From contig OZ316895.1 of NCBI GenBank assembly GCA_973895155.1, positions 16,430,001-16,494,000 of the forward strand: 64,000 nucleotides of DNA. The letters are read 5' to 3'. The notes under the pieces are model-generated. The model was not told the origin of the DNA. It made no database searches and saw only the letters and a program-made list of their open reading frames with translations. A program made the translations under genes and the position numbers. Every line of letters begins with the position of its first letter. Positions within the stretch are counted from its first letter, which is position 1. The stretch comes from Marsupella aquatica (Eukaryota; Marchantiophyta). Positions 1 to 12,700 of the stretch are shown here, one piece after another.

Positions 1-3000
1 ATGGCGCCATCACCTGGGCTGCCGGCATCCACAGCTGAGATTATGGCTTGTACAGTCTCCTCGCTTTCACTGCCCTCTTGAGGTTTATCGAAACTTGCAG
101 CGAGCTGTGTCTGGATGGTGTTGGCTGCCTCCTGAGCCCTGGTTACAACGGTGATTGGGATACCTGCCAATATGGCCACCTGCAAGCCATAACTCTTGGG
201 GCAAGCACCCTCTTTGAGTTTATACAAGAACACCAGCTCCTTGTCAAGCACATTTTCTGCATTCTCTGCTCTATCGAGATCGGAAGCTTTGGAGTAAGGT
301 TGGAAGGAGCAAGCCATATGGCCAAGTTTGACCAGAGGATCTGTCCCAAATTCCTCGGTGAGGTGGTGGTAATGTGTTGCAAACATGAGCCTACAATTGA
401 GGTTGTTAATCAATTCATGAAAGACCTGCTCCACACAAGCCAGAAAAATACAGTTAGTCATTTATGTTAAAAAAAATGCTCAGAATATCGTTGTTGAGTT
501 CCTTGCAGAACCAAAAGAACAACTCACCGCATAGGCAATTGCGTAGCCGTCAAAGGTCGATGTACCGCGTCCAAGCTCATCCAGCACTACGAGAGAATCA
601 CTCGTTGCGTGATGTAAAACAGAAGCTGTCTCTGTACATTCAACCATGAAAGTACCTGAAGACACCGGGAACGGCATACTCTTAGAACAAGATTTTAAAT
701 TCATTTACATTGTATATTCGTCTAAACGTAGGCATGTAATAAAAATCTAGACAGCTAAAAAATCTAGGATCTGTCAGCCTCATATCTGTACCCTGTTTTA
801 AGTGAAGGAGCCTAAGACAAAACTATGTAAGCAGCCATGGCATGACATGCAAAACTCAAAAATTGATTGTGTTTCAGTATCAGGGAGTGGCCAACAAAAT
901 ACATCACTTCGACAAAATTCGAGAAGAGTGCAAGCAACATACTTTCACCAGTCATGATGTGGTCACTGGCACCCAATCGAGTGAAAATGGTGTCTACTGG
1001 AGACAGAAGGCATGATTCGCATGGTACAAAACAGCCCAACTGCAATACATTGCAACAAAGAGGAAATAAGGCAAGGCTAAAGAGCAGAAATCACCAATTC
1101 GCCGTGAACTTTCATATCTGAACCATAGAAACAAATTCAGACTTCCTTCTTCATATTTCAGTTGAAAACCACCGTGTTCTGGATGTCAGATTCGAGGAAT
1201 GCCCTACAATCCGCTGGGACGGATGGGTTGAACAGTGATTCAGAGTTCACATGACTCACCTGAGCCATAATGACGGCCAAGCATGTAGCCCGAAGTAGAG
1301 TTGACTTGCCACCCATGTTGGGGCCGGTGAGCAGCATGGCGCGCGGTTCAAGTATCACCCCAGGGTCAGTACCAAGCTCCAGATCATTGGGGACAATACA
1401 ACCATCTTGACCCCCTACGGCATAAGGATGCCATAACCCTTTCATATTCAACACTGAACCTCCTTTTTTCGAGCCCTTGCTTGCAATGAATTGTGGACGG
1501 CAGGTTGGGCCATTTGACCCATCGACTGCCGCAGCGAAAGACGTCAAGACATCAAGCTTGCCCAGCATCTCGACAACTTTCATCCAGTGAAAACGATTTT
1601 CGTTGAAAAGATTCATGAGATTGCTCAACGTCCCCGCCTCCGCCTCAAGTTCGTCATCATCATTGTCAAAATTCTGCAAATGGTGTAATCTCTTTGTAAA
1701 CATTGGTGAGGTGTAGAGCATTTGCCGAATACAGAAGAGAGCAGTTTTCCCTTCCTGCCTGTTGTCTAACTTTGCATTCCCAACGATATTTTCTTTCTTG
1801 GAAAGGTTCACTGACTCTTGCCAAATGTGAAACAAAGTTCTGACAACAGTCGTCCATCACAAAATAAACAAGACAAGCATCCTATTCCAGGGAGAGTTAA
1901 CAAAATAGGAGTTAGCGCCACACAAACTACCTGTCCTTGACGTATTAGACATGGTGACTTTGACCTCCTGTCAATACACGATTCCAAAGTTTGGAGACAA
2001 TCCTGAATAGCCTCTGAGTCTGCTAATATTGCTGCTGATCTTAAGAGCTTTGATCGTAATGGTTCATTCTCAAGTGAAAGTCTCCCCAATTCCTGAAGCA
2101 GATCAGAGGCAGCTCGCATGCCCAAGACTGTTGAGCAGAACGTTTTCAACTGGCAAACAAAAGCAAAGTCTTAGAGAGGTTGCCAGCAACTGTAGCAACA
2201 GTCGAGGGCCAGAGAATCTTCATATAAAGTCGAATACCAAAAAGAAGCTGTGGGTAGACAAGCAATAAGCGTATGGACGTACAAAAGATGGCCCTACCTT
2301 TCGTTCATGTACTTTCCTTGCAGCGAAAGGTACTAGTCCCAACATAGGAGTGGCGGCCAGTCCCCAGAGGCGAGCCACCAGCCGTTCTAAGTCAGGCATC
2401 TTCCTTAGACCGCCTCGTATAATAAAAGAAACGTCTGAACGAGATCTCAACTCGTCCACTGCATCCAACCTGTGCATAATATCGCCAATATTTTGCAGAG
2501 GGTGACAAATCCACCGACGAAGCAGCCGCTTCCCAAATTGAGTGACACAGCTATCAAGGTATCCGAGCAGAGTGCCTGCAAAACCAGGATTCGAGTAGCT
2601 TAGTTAAGGGACTACGAATGACGCAAAGAGCTATTACAAGAGCTATTCGGAAACGCTGTCGCTTGTCTTCGGATATTTAAAGTTCAAAAACCAAAATTAT
2701 CACTCTGAACAAAGAAATAAGATCCGCGTATTCATATTTGAACTCACCTTCTTTGCCTCCGTTGGCCCTATTTTGAAGAAGCTCCAAATTATCCACAGTC
2801 TGACCATCCAGACGGAGAGAGCCTTTGTAGATTTCGTAGGGTGACAAAACCCCATTTGGAAGCAACTCATCATCACACTGCGGCATTTCGAAAGGTATTG
2901 AATACAAAGTAAGAGTCAAATGAGACAGAATAGGGAGTGGAACATGAGGATGTAAGACACACTAGAAACGGGGATATCTTGCAACATCTAAATAATTATA

Positions 3001-6000
3001 AAATGGAAAAATAAGGGTTACTGTACGCATCACTCTTTCGTCTGAATTGTATGCTGGGAACCTCAGCAGCATCATAAAGTTGTGAATCAGATGACCTCAA
3101 TTGCGAGTTTGGAAGCCTCACCTTCATGCGGGTCAAGTGACAAGCAAGTGCACCGAGTGCAGAAATAGCGAGATCTCTTTCCGCTATCGATTCCAAGGCT
3201 GGCGGCCATGGATCAACTGCACCTTTGGAGCACCAGTCTGAATCTGCTCCACCTTTGAAGTAATGATGAGATCGAAAGTTGCGAATTGCCTCCTCAGCCA
3301 TCATAAACTCCACATCAGGTTGAAGAGGAGTGAGAACGACAGGTAGCCAACCTGCGTATATGAAAAAGATATTTTCAGCAGTCTGCACGGGAAAAAACTT
3401 TTTCACCATTCCTGAGGCTGATAAGAAAGTAGATCCCCGGCCTTCTCAACCATACAATATCAGCAATGATCTAGACCTCATCGAATCAATTCTTAGATGC
3501 GATCAATGAATAATGTCGGAGATCCTAGAAGGGAGTTACACGATGTGCAAAAACAAGGATTCGTTTCAAAGAATGTATAGACCTACTGCAAAACATATGG
3601 ACAAAGGACAACTACAGCGCCAAAGGCGAAAAATCTCAAGACCAGAAAGTCTATATAAAATATAAGTTTCATCAAGAACATTTGCCCATTAGAATTCAAG
3701 TAATTATCGAATGTTTCGAACTCGCAGGAAGGCCCACATCACATCTCCGTAACACTGAGAATCATATTATTACAATTGACAATATTCTGGAAAAGACTGG
3801 ATTGAGGGCTACTTCAGAAATCCCAGCAATGTGTCTCAGACTTCTTAAAACATACCCGGGCTAATTGAGCGACGAAGAGCTCGGCGTGTTTCATCTGAGA
3901 TCCCTGTTCAACCATCCCAGGCGGCACGGTTAAAAATGGAAACGAAAATTTCAAACGTGCTATCTTGAACCTGTAGAATGATGTAAACTTTGGCTGGTGT
4001 ATTGAAGGACTCTTTGCTCACCTCCAATCTCGTAAAGTACCTCCTGGGGGGCCACCTGCAAAAGCAGCAGAAGCTGAGTGCATCAAAGGCCCGCAAGGTA
4101 CTTCGTCTCAACAATTCGAATAGTATTGAGACTAAAATCAATGAATTGATAAGCCTACTGCCACCGAGGAAACAATGAAGGAAAGAGAGAGAGAGATTCC
4201 TGTTACCTGTCTCAGCAATGTCAGCAGACCAGACCGTGAGGAATCATCACGAAGAGAGCCCACATAGAAGCGTCCAACTGCAGCATCAACAAACGCAAAT
4301 CCAATTGCAATTGTTGCCTTGCCTTCCGTATGCCCCTCGTTACCCAAATCCTGTTCCGATATCTGTTATACGTTACATTATCTCAGCACCACAATACGGA
4401 TTCTAACTCTACAACAAACAGCTTCTGAAGTATTTGTCAGGATTGGTACTATAGAACGAAAATTTCTGGACTAACTTATTATAGTGGAAGAAAAAAAGTG
4501 ACCGAAAACTGAGGGGGTCGTAAAAAGCAGCTAACCTAGTATAAGGAGATTTCAGAGATCTCACCTCTTTCAAAGCAAGAAGATGGACAGCCTCGGGTCT
4601 GATGTTTCCATCCATCATAGTCGAAGGGGTCAGTACTTGAGTGAGTTGACGCTGCACCGTCTGCAATTTAAAGGAATTCATTTTTCTCATTCCGAGCGTG
4701 TTAGAAAGAACGCCAAGTATCCCAACATTCAACGTGCGAAGGAGCTGTGGAACAGAACTCTGCACCCTACGTAATTCATTTGTTTTTCACCAAGAATTGA
4801 TTACTGCAATTATTTCACGTCGACAAATCAAGAACTAGAATGCTTAGAAGAAAAATATCGTAGGCAAGCCCCAGTGCTCAGAAGCCTACCACATTGGAGC
4901 TGCACTTGGCTCGTGCTCTTGCTTGTGCGGAAGTCTCAGTCTGCTCCATCCGCCCTACTTTGTACCTGATACATTAAGGCACCGCGCATTACTAGAAGGT
5001 CTCATTCGGAATATTCAATTATCAAAAGATCGAGCCTGATAGTAAACAGATATCAAACAGAGGAAGCATTTGGAGTTCGTTGCAGTTCTTCACTTACCCT
5101 CGAGAGACCAACTTTTGAATTGCATCGTCGATCCCACTCTCGGGGCACCCAACCTGTGAGCATTGAAAGTAAGAATCCCTAACCTGTAAAGCACTTGTGC
5201 TGACAAGAGACCTTGCAAAATAAACCATCCCAAACGCACAGGCGATGATCTAAAAACTCAGTCCCAGGAAGTCAAACAGCACATATCTTCACGTCTGGGT
5301 CAAGAAGATCTTGTTTTCATATAAAGCAGTGTTGCTGGCATGATCAATAGAACAAGGCAAGCTACTGACGATATATAAACACTTAATGTGGCCTTCATAC
5401 CTGTCGACATTTCCCTACACCACTGACTATCAGCTTCCAGTCCAGTTCTTTGTGCCCTATCTCAGCATCGATCTCGTACAGCTCGTAGAACTTGCCCTGT
5501 GTCACAAGTTCCAAAAACCAGTAGCAAATCTTACATCTGCATATCTCACCATGTTTGGATCCTCTAGATGCTTCGTACTTTCCTAGACAGGTTTTTAGCT
5601 AAAGATCTTTAAGATCAAATTTCTTCAAATTCGAGACGGCCTCACAGAAGCTTGCATTGTGGAGCAAATTACCACTTTGAAAAAGAGGATAGTGTCCATA
5701 TATTGACACTTGACGGCCCAGTATTGCTTCTGTGAGGCTGACAGCTTGCCAAAGACGACGTCTGGAGTGTGCAAGGTCCTCGCGTCGTACAATGGATCAC
5801 CAGGCCTCCTCTTGTTGCCATCCCTAATTCTATCTGGCGCCATCCATTCAAACCGCGCTTTCGCAGCTTCCCATGCTCCCTTGGATGAAGGATTGTCTGC
5901 TCCTAATGCTTCCATGAGTCTCGCCCTTTTTTCGTTTGAAACGCGGGGAGAAGGAGCAGCCGCTGCTGCCACAGAAGATTTTTGCTCGGCTTCACGTACT

Positions 6001-6296
6001 CTCTTAAACCCAGGAATACGGGGACCAGACGCCGTTGGGGTTGAGGCCTCGCCGTTCTTCTCCGGGGCGACATGGTCCTTGCGAACGAATTTCTGTTGAA
6101 TCCTCTGTATAACTTCCTGCGGAGACAGGCTCTCTGTCACTCTGCTCGCGGCCAGAAGCGTTTGAGTTTGCTCACCAAACAGTGAATTGGCCGCGATTTC
6201 TGAATCGGCATCAAGAGAGGTCTTCTCTGTCGGCTTCCTCGCAGGGGTAGAAGCACCCCGCGAATAGAAGGAAAAGAGAGATCTTTGCTGCGGCAT
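1..6296 (-). CDS. MSH7: MSH7, plant MutS homolog (mismatch repair), 3' end outside window
   Basis: Plant-specific MutS protein that pairs with MSH2 (MutS-gamma) to recognise base mismatches in the nucleus. Exons on the minus strand: 6296-5673, 5496-5401, 5153-5098, 4965-4890, 4660-4565, 4350-4207, 4055-4022, 3903-3856, 3351-3062, 2877-2748, 2575-2298, 2149-1931, 1673-1260, 1039-943, 655-528, 425-1; reading phase closes at every junction, giving about 1051 residues so far, against about 1100 in Arabidopsis. The N terminus has a PCNA-binding PIP box (QRSLFSFY, residues 4-11), the MutS mismatch motif GKFYELYE (Phe211, Glu213), Walker [10 protein letters not shown] (814-822), Walker [14 protein letters not shown] (about 889-901) and the ATHY loop in the last exon. 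Start ATG at 6296 chosen because it places the PIP box at the terminus, as in family members. The stop and roughly 40-60 codons lie beyond base 1. Donors of exon 9 (GTTCCC) and the start of exon 6 (4350 or 4362) are the least certain. Confidence 0.95.
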
Positions 6297-6700
6297 GGTC
6301 AAGCGATGATCAGAATGCTTGGCCAACGGCCGAAACGTACTCAACCAGTCTCATTCATCGAGGAAATCCGGAGCAGTCAGGGGTGCAGTGAACGTTGAGC
6401 ATGACGCCACAGTTTCAACTCCTCTGAAAGACAAGTCGAGCACAGAATTGAAGTCCGTTAGCGAAATATGGGTTCCAACGACAAACCATTCATCGTGTAG
6501 ACTGCGCGAGAGGGCCATCCATCACTACACTCGCTGAGGATTGACTGAGCAAACTACCGCCACTAGATAGTTTCGGTGCAAAACCCTTGTCAAGCGCCTA
6601 GACGAAAATGTCATCAAGAAATCATGGAGAATCCACCTCGGACGAAAGCTCTCGTCCTATATCATCGATGAGATAAGGCATCGCACTCGATTCTCACGAT

Positions 6701-7895
6701 AACCACACCGCTTCCCCGACTCCAAATGTCATAAGGGAAGAAATGGAAAAATTCGTCTAATCGCTGCGAACCAGCTCACTCATCAGGCTCAAGCACGAGA
6801 AATGCTCCAGGCATCAATCCTATATTTCCTTCTCTGGCCTCCCGCTGTAAGTGTTTTGAACTGAGAGAGCAAGGGAAAGATCACATGTCTCTGACGAGAA
6901 GCAAAACGTCTATACAAGAGGAAGAAGCGTACCAGCATGTCAAGACGACAACACCGCTTCCCCGATTCCAAAATGTCGAGGGAAGAAGAAGTGGTAAAAC
7001 CAACCGGAATTGCTCCTATCCCATCACGAGGCTCTACCCAGCTCAAGAAGCTCGATCAACAGTGAGCAAATCCTCGAGGCTCCGATCCTGTGAACAAATT
7101 CAGGGCTCCACGAACCAAGCAAATTGCTCCTGTATTCAAACTCACGAGGCTCTATCAAGCTCACGAAGCTCAATCAACAGTGAGAAAATCCCTCGAGTCA
7201 CCGATCGTGTGAACGCATTCAGAGGATCGAGAAACCATCAGAAGCAAAGGCGCTCGAACCGGAATGGAATTGCTCCTATCCAACTCACGAGGCTCTATCC
7301 AGCCCAAAAAGCTCAAAAAGCTCAAAAAGCTCAAAAAGCTCAAAAAGCTCGATGAACAGTGAGCTAATCCTCGAGGAACCGATCCTGTGAACACATTCAG
7401 GGGCTCGACGAACCAAGCAAGAAAAGAGGAGGACAAGGCGACAGCAAATTGCTCCTGTATCCACACTCACAAGGCTATGTCAAGCTCGCGAAGCTCAATC
7501 AACAGTGAGAAGAGCCCTCGAGTCACCGATATTGTGAAAGCATTCAGGGGATAGAGAAACCATCAGACGAAAAGGGGCTCCAAAATGTCGAAGGAAGAAG
7601 AAGTAGGCAAATCAACCGGAATGGAATTACTCCTATCCAACTCACGAGGCTCTATCCAGCTCAAAAAGCTCGATCAACAGTGAGCAAATCCTCGAGGAAC
7701 CGATTCAGGGGCTCAACAAACCAAGCAAGAAAAGAGGTGGAAAAGGCGACAGCAAATTGCTCCTGTATCCAAACTCACAAGGCTATGTCAAGCTCGCGAA
7801 GCTCAATCAACAGTGAGAAGAGCCCTCGAATGACCGATCGCATGAAAGCATTCAGGGGATCGAGAAACCATCAGAAGCAAAGGCGCGGCAAGGTT
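6701..7895. repeat. Two-level tandem repeat, about 300-base units made of two ~150-base halves
   Basis: Three long units start near 7048, 7349 and 7669, each opening with AAGCTCGATCAACAGTGAGC and containing halfway a related AAGCTCAATCAACAGTGAGA word. Each unit then runs through CGATC...GTGAA, ATTCAGGGGATCGAGAAACC and CTCACGAGGCTCTATCCAGC. Truncated copies of the unit end (CCGCTTCCCCGATTCCAAA, GGAAGAAGAAGTG) lie at 6701-6760 and 6946-7047. Lengths and copies are degenerate, so boundaries are approximate. Confidence 0.8.
7302..7350. repeat. 9-base microsatellite (CTCAAAAAG)n inside the larger array
   Basis: Five consecutive AAAAAGCTC units expand one junction of the 300-base array, where other units have only one or two copies. 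This local expansion is what creates Phe-Leu-Ser repeats in reading frames of the minus strand; those are not treated as protein. Confidence 0.85.
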
Positions 7896-8021
7896 TGAAA
7901 GCATTCCTCGTTCTCAGAGTCGCCTTCTCCCCACCCCCGCGCAAAGGCGCCGTAAACCCCTCGTGTACTTTTTTCGTTGTATTTTTTTATGTGTGGTAAT
8001 CAGCCATTACCGCAGCCTCCT

Positions 8022-8456
8022 AGGACTATGACATTGAGGAATTAGAAGCCCCCATGGACCACAAGGTTGGCCTTTGAAACCCACATGGACCACATTTCCC
8101 AAAATAGGACTATGAGATTGAGGAATTAGAAGCCCCCATGGACCAAGGTTGGCCTTTGAAACACACATGGACCACATTTCCCAAAATAGGACTATGAGAT
8201 TTAGGAATTTTAAGCCCCCAAGGACACCACAAGCTAGGTTGACCTTGAAACCCACATGTACCACTTTTCCCAAGATAGGACTATGGGATTTAGGAATTTG
8301 AAGCCCCCATGGACCACAAGGTTGGTCTTTGAAACCCACATGGACCACATTTCCCAAAATTTGAGTTTAATTGTAATAACTGGATTTTAGGCGCATTAAA
8401 GTATAGACCACCATGTTTGGATAGTATTAACTCACCCACATGGACCACATTTCCCA
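8022..8456. repeat. Tandem repeat of about 85 bases, four units plus an extra partial copy
   Basis: Units start with AGGACTATGACATTGAGGAA at 8022, 8106, 8188 and 8277 (lengths 84, 82, 89, 84) and end with CCACATGGACCACATTTCCC. A detached copy of that closing segment sits at 8435-8456. One minus-strand frame stays open through several units because of low stop density, but spacing is not a constant multiple of three. Confidence 0.9.
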
Positions 8457-9719
8457 GTATGGTGAGGAAAGTATACACAAATCTATGTGAGCTTTTGATT
8501 TGAGCGTAGTTTGGTGGATCTTGTTTTTTAGTGTAGATTTAGACAAGCTCAATATCAGTGCCGGGAACAAAAGATATTCTTGTGAAAAAAATGACATTGC
8601 ACAAAAGATGTCTTGAAAAAAAGTCCTGTAAAAGATGACATTGGAGCAGGGGAGGTGGAGCCCCATGAAGCCAGCACAGTATCTACCCTCCTCTTCATGA
8701 CTCGTGTGAGATTTATCAGTGAGTCTAGCTTTTCAATTTAGTGCTAAGTGGGGCTTTAGTTCCTTTGCCTTTGTGTGAGACTCCCAGATTTGTTTGGCTC
8801 TTGATTTTCCAGGGGTTTCCCCTTGTTTTGTCCCCAATATATGGTCTCCTAAACATTGTCATTCTTATTCTTATCTTATTATAAAAGTGCAAACTAAGTT
8901 TACTCTTAAGGGCCTAGGGTATAGAGTGAAGCCTCTAGACCTTAATACAAACAAAAGTGATTATGAATCTCAATTAAAAAAAATTTGAAATTATTTTAAT
9001 TCCAAATAAAGACAACACTAAAATGTAGGTGAACAAAAACAAGGATGATGCAAAGATTAAGGAAAATAGCACAGAAGTTTTATTATACAATATTATTTTT
9101 CTTCATGTCTATTTACTTACTTTCAAGGAAAGGGTAATTGGGCCAGTCATTTTATTACTATTTTGTCACTTTTCTTGGAAGGTTTTTTGTAGCTTTGTGG
9201 TGGGGGCCCGAAAATGCATTTCTCCAAAATATAGTGTACAATGGTAAAGAGAAGGCATTTGCAACAATTCACCTTTTGTGTGACCAAGCCTCTTTGGTCA
9301 CTGGCGTGGTTAAATTTAAGTTCAAAAGAATACGTAAGAGGCTAGTCCATAATTATGGTGGAAGGAAAGACTCGTTCCCTACGCAGCAACCTTTCGACTG
9401 CGCAGAGTATGTCTGCGAAGTTTCCTGTGAAACCCGAAAGGCAACAAGGGCAAGGGCTGTCGAGTGTATTCCGTTACGGCAAAATGCTCTGCTGCTGCTC
9501 ATTTGCGGATGTTTCGTCATATAGGTAGGTCTTGCGAATTGTAATCGAAAAATTCGGGCAAGGGCCAACTAGTGTAGTGTATGAGACATCATTGCTGTTT
9601 CCTGCATCTGGTGCGTTTTGTGTTGGCGCTTTGCGTAGATTGATGGACGAGGGTTTCATCCTTCCCTCCCTTCTCCGTTGCGAGTGGTAGCCTGGTACAG
9701 CACAGGGAATCCTGCTGCG

Positions 9720-12700
9720 ATGGAAGCTCTTCAATCGAGCTACGCGCAGTTCAGGAAGGCTAAGGTGGCAGAGTATGGACTCCCACCGCCGTCCGCACCG
9801 CTGCAAGGAGAATCGCTGGAAAAGGCAGTGGAGCAGAAGCTGGGAGCGTTGCCGGGGAAAGCAATTACGCTGACGGAGATTCAGCGGGACAAGCTCACGA
9901 GGATCGCAGAGGCGAACTGGTCCGTTGGCAGAAATGGTGGGGTGAAACCGGTTTTCAATGCAGAGCTGGTTGAGGACATTTACAAGACGGAGCTCACAGT
10001 AGAGAAGGGGAACAAGACGGTGCCCTTGCAAAGGGTGATGGTGCTGGAGATTAGTCAGTACTTAGAAAACTATCTGTGGCCTAACTTTGATCCGGCCACA
10101 GCTTCCTTTGCACATGTCATGTCCATTATTTTGATGGTTAACGAAAAGGTGAGTAACACAGTGGCTCCTCTTCATGGCTGCATGTTGGATGGATGAGCAT
10201 TTTTTTTCAACAACTGCGTTCTTGACACAAGGTCCGGGAATCGCAAGGACATGCAGAAATTTCACATAACCGTTTCATTTTGTACCTTCTGTAATAAGAC
10301 GATTTCCGAACCTTGCCTCACGAAAAATCGCAGTCTAAAGCAACATAGTTTATCCTTCTTTTGGTTTGGTTATCTCCGTTCAGAGCTGAGCATATGGTTT
10401 CTTTTTGGTTTGAGCCTCTGATGGTGCTCATTCAGTTCTGATTTCACTGGGGTATGGACCAGTTTCGTGAAAATGTGCCAGCTTGGAGGTGCTTTCATGA
10501 CAAGGAAGAGATTTTCCCCTTGTTCTTCAAGCGGGTTCTCACTCTTAAGGAGGTATGCTCCATATGTCATGTAATACGTTGGGTAGTTCTTTAAAGCTGA
10601 GCTAGATTAAGTCAAAGTAGAAAATGAATTTTTCTCAAGGTATCGCTTTGCATGACGCTCAGCCTTCTTCTTGGCAGGGCAAGCACGTGTTTACCATCAG
10701 GGAGAAAACAAATTATTTACTGTTTATGATCCATTGCTTCCAGGTAAAGTTCAATGACTGTTTGAATGGGTTTTTAGCAGAATGCAAACGAATACCGTTT
10801 GCAGACACTCTCACTGAGCAGTACAATTCTATCTTCTGAAGACTAGCGATACTCAGGCAACTCCCTTTCGGTTGGTTCTGACAACCGTCACGATGCAAAG
10901 GGACTAGGATAAGGGGTTTGGTTTAGGTTTTTTAACCCTAATATGTGTCTTATCATATTCTAGAGTTTGGAGGACGAGATGGTGAGACTACCAGTGCTGA
11001 AATTGTCGCATTTGAAGCTTTGGCATGCACTCTCATTTGGCCGACTTCAGGTACATCAGTTGTAATCAATCCCTTGCAAATCGTTGAGCCGCTTCCTTGA
11101 TATTTTTTCTCTGATTAATGACTCGTTAGGCATGGAATTTTTAATGCCCTTCCAACTGCGTTTGGTGCACCCAGATCCTCGGCACAATTGGCGCTGTCTG
11201 TGGATTCTTTGCATTCTTAACTTGTACAGTTCATGGCTTGACTCAGTTAAGATGATTTAGCCAACTATGATTTTCCCTTGCATGCTGAGATTTTAGCCCA
11301 ATTTCTGGCGTGTATGTTGAAACGTCTTACCTCTTTGACCAAATCTCTGCGTGTTCTGTTATTCAGTTGGAATTTTTTGCTCATCCTCAAGTGCTCATAC
11401 CATGGAAGAGGCTTCTTAAGAGAGAAGCAAAGGATGCAAAAAAAGCTGGTGGAAAATATAATCCCCAAGATGAGCTGGAAGTGAGGTTTTTACCTTCCAT
11501 GATAAAGGAGTTTCTTGAGGTAAGGATTCATTCTCTCTCTCGCTTTATCCAAAATTTCCATTTTGTAGTCTTTACATGTATACTGTAAAGTCAAACGTTC
11601 TCTGAGAACAACCGCAATGTGTTTGAGGCACTACTGAAATTTTCTGCCTCTGTCAGAGTATAGACATGCGATTTGACGACTATCTTTTGGTCCAGATACT
11701 GGAGTCTGCAGTTGTTGTCCAGAATGGAAATGAAGTTGATAGCAACGGTGATGAAGGGGCTGAAGTCGATGGCTCATCATTGCTCTACTGTGAGCGCTTC
11801 GCAGAATTCTTGATTGACCTGCTTAGCCAACTCCCTACAAGGAGGTTTTTATCTGACCTCTTGGTCTGTGGTTTGCGAAGTGCATGCAATTACTGTTGAT
11901 GCGTATTTTACATCTTGTCGATCACCATCGCACCAAACTTAGTTGGGCTAATCTTTGAAATCACCACTGTCACAATCGAGTTTGTTAATACCAGAAGTCA
12001 CCGTATTTAGCATCATTTTCCTTCAATTGTAGAGGACGCTGGCATCGTATAGGAGGATGCTGACTGGAATGTGAAGAAAGGGGAACCTTTGGAACACTGC
12101 CCCACTCATAGTGCCAGTGGTGGTGTAACCCTCTGAAGTAAATCAAGAAGGATGACCAAAGTTGGCGTTTTGCCTGCAGATTTATATGGGCTTTGATGGA
12201 AGACGCAGCAGTCGTCATCAAGTGCAGAATGAGTCCTCTCTATTCACATGCGCAGGGTCGTCTGTTTGCACAGCTAGTTGATCTCCTTCGCTTCTATGAG
12301 GGGTTTGAAATTGATGAACAAACTGGGACACAGTTGACTGATGACGATGTCTTGCTAGCCCATAGTTCTCGGCTACAGGCTTTTCAGCTCCTTGTATTTA
12401 AGCAAGTCCCTAAGGTATGGCTCCAGAAAGGAGCTTGTTGTCGTTTAAGCATTGTAGGGTTTGATGATTGATAGCAGGAACTCGAGGGTAGATTTCATGT
12501 CAGCACTGAAATAAGTTTGCTTGCATCTGGTACCTTCTCTTTTGTCCACAGTATTGTTAAAGAAAGGAGGGACAACCTTATGAACAGCACCATTAGCGTT
12601 GTGAATGGAAACGTATATCTTATAAAATGACCTGCATTGCTGATCAGCTGCGGGAGGTAGCGTTGACCAATATTGGTGCCATAGAGAGGAGGAACGACCT

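Larger units (their letters stand above)
6297..9719. other. Divergent intergenic region between MSH7 and AQR
   Basis: No protein-coding gene is supported here. The first 400 bases and the last 600 bases must hold the promoters and leaders of the two divergent genes; no TATA box or leader end can be fixed. The middle contains the two tandem arrays listed separately. From about 8460 to 9300 the DNA is AT-rich without visible genes; 8560-8650 carries a few copies of an AAAGATGTC/AAAGATGAC word that reappears, reverse-complemented, in the arrays at 45.5-47.6 kb. Confidence 0.7.

Noticed and set aside
7170-7466. Minus-strand frame with Phe-Leu-Ser repeats
   Set aside because: Produced by the 9-base CTCAAAAAG expansion; no upstream or downstream coding.
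8007-8357. 116-codon minus-strand frame with a 28-residue periodicity
   Set aside because: It is only the translation of the 85-base tandem array; unit lengths vary and are not all multiples of three.
9678-9719. 14-codon upstream extension of Aquarius from a TTG
   Set aside because: Plant nuclear genes start at ATG with rare exceptions, and [10 protein letters not shown] at 9720 already matches the family start.
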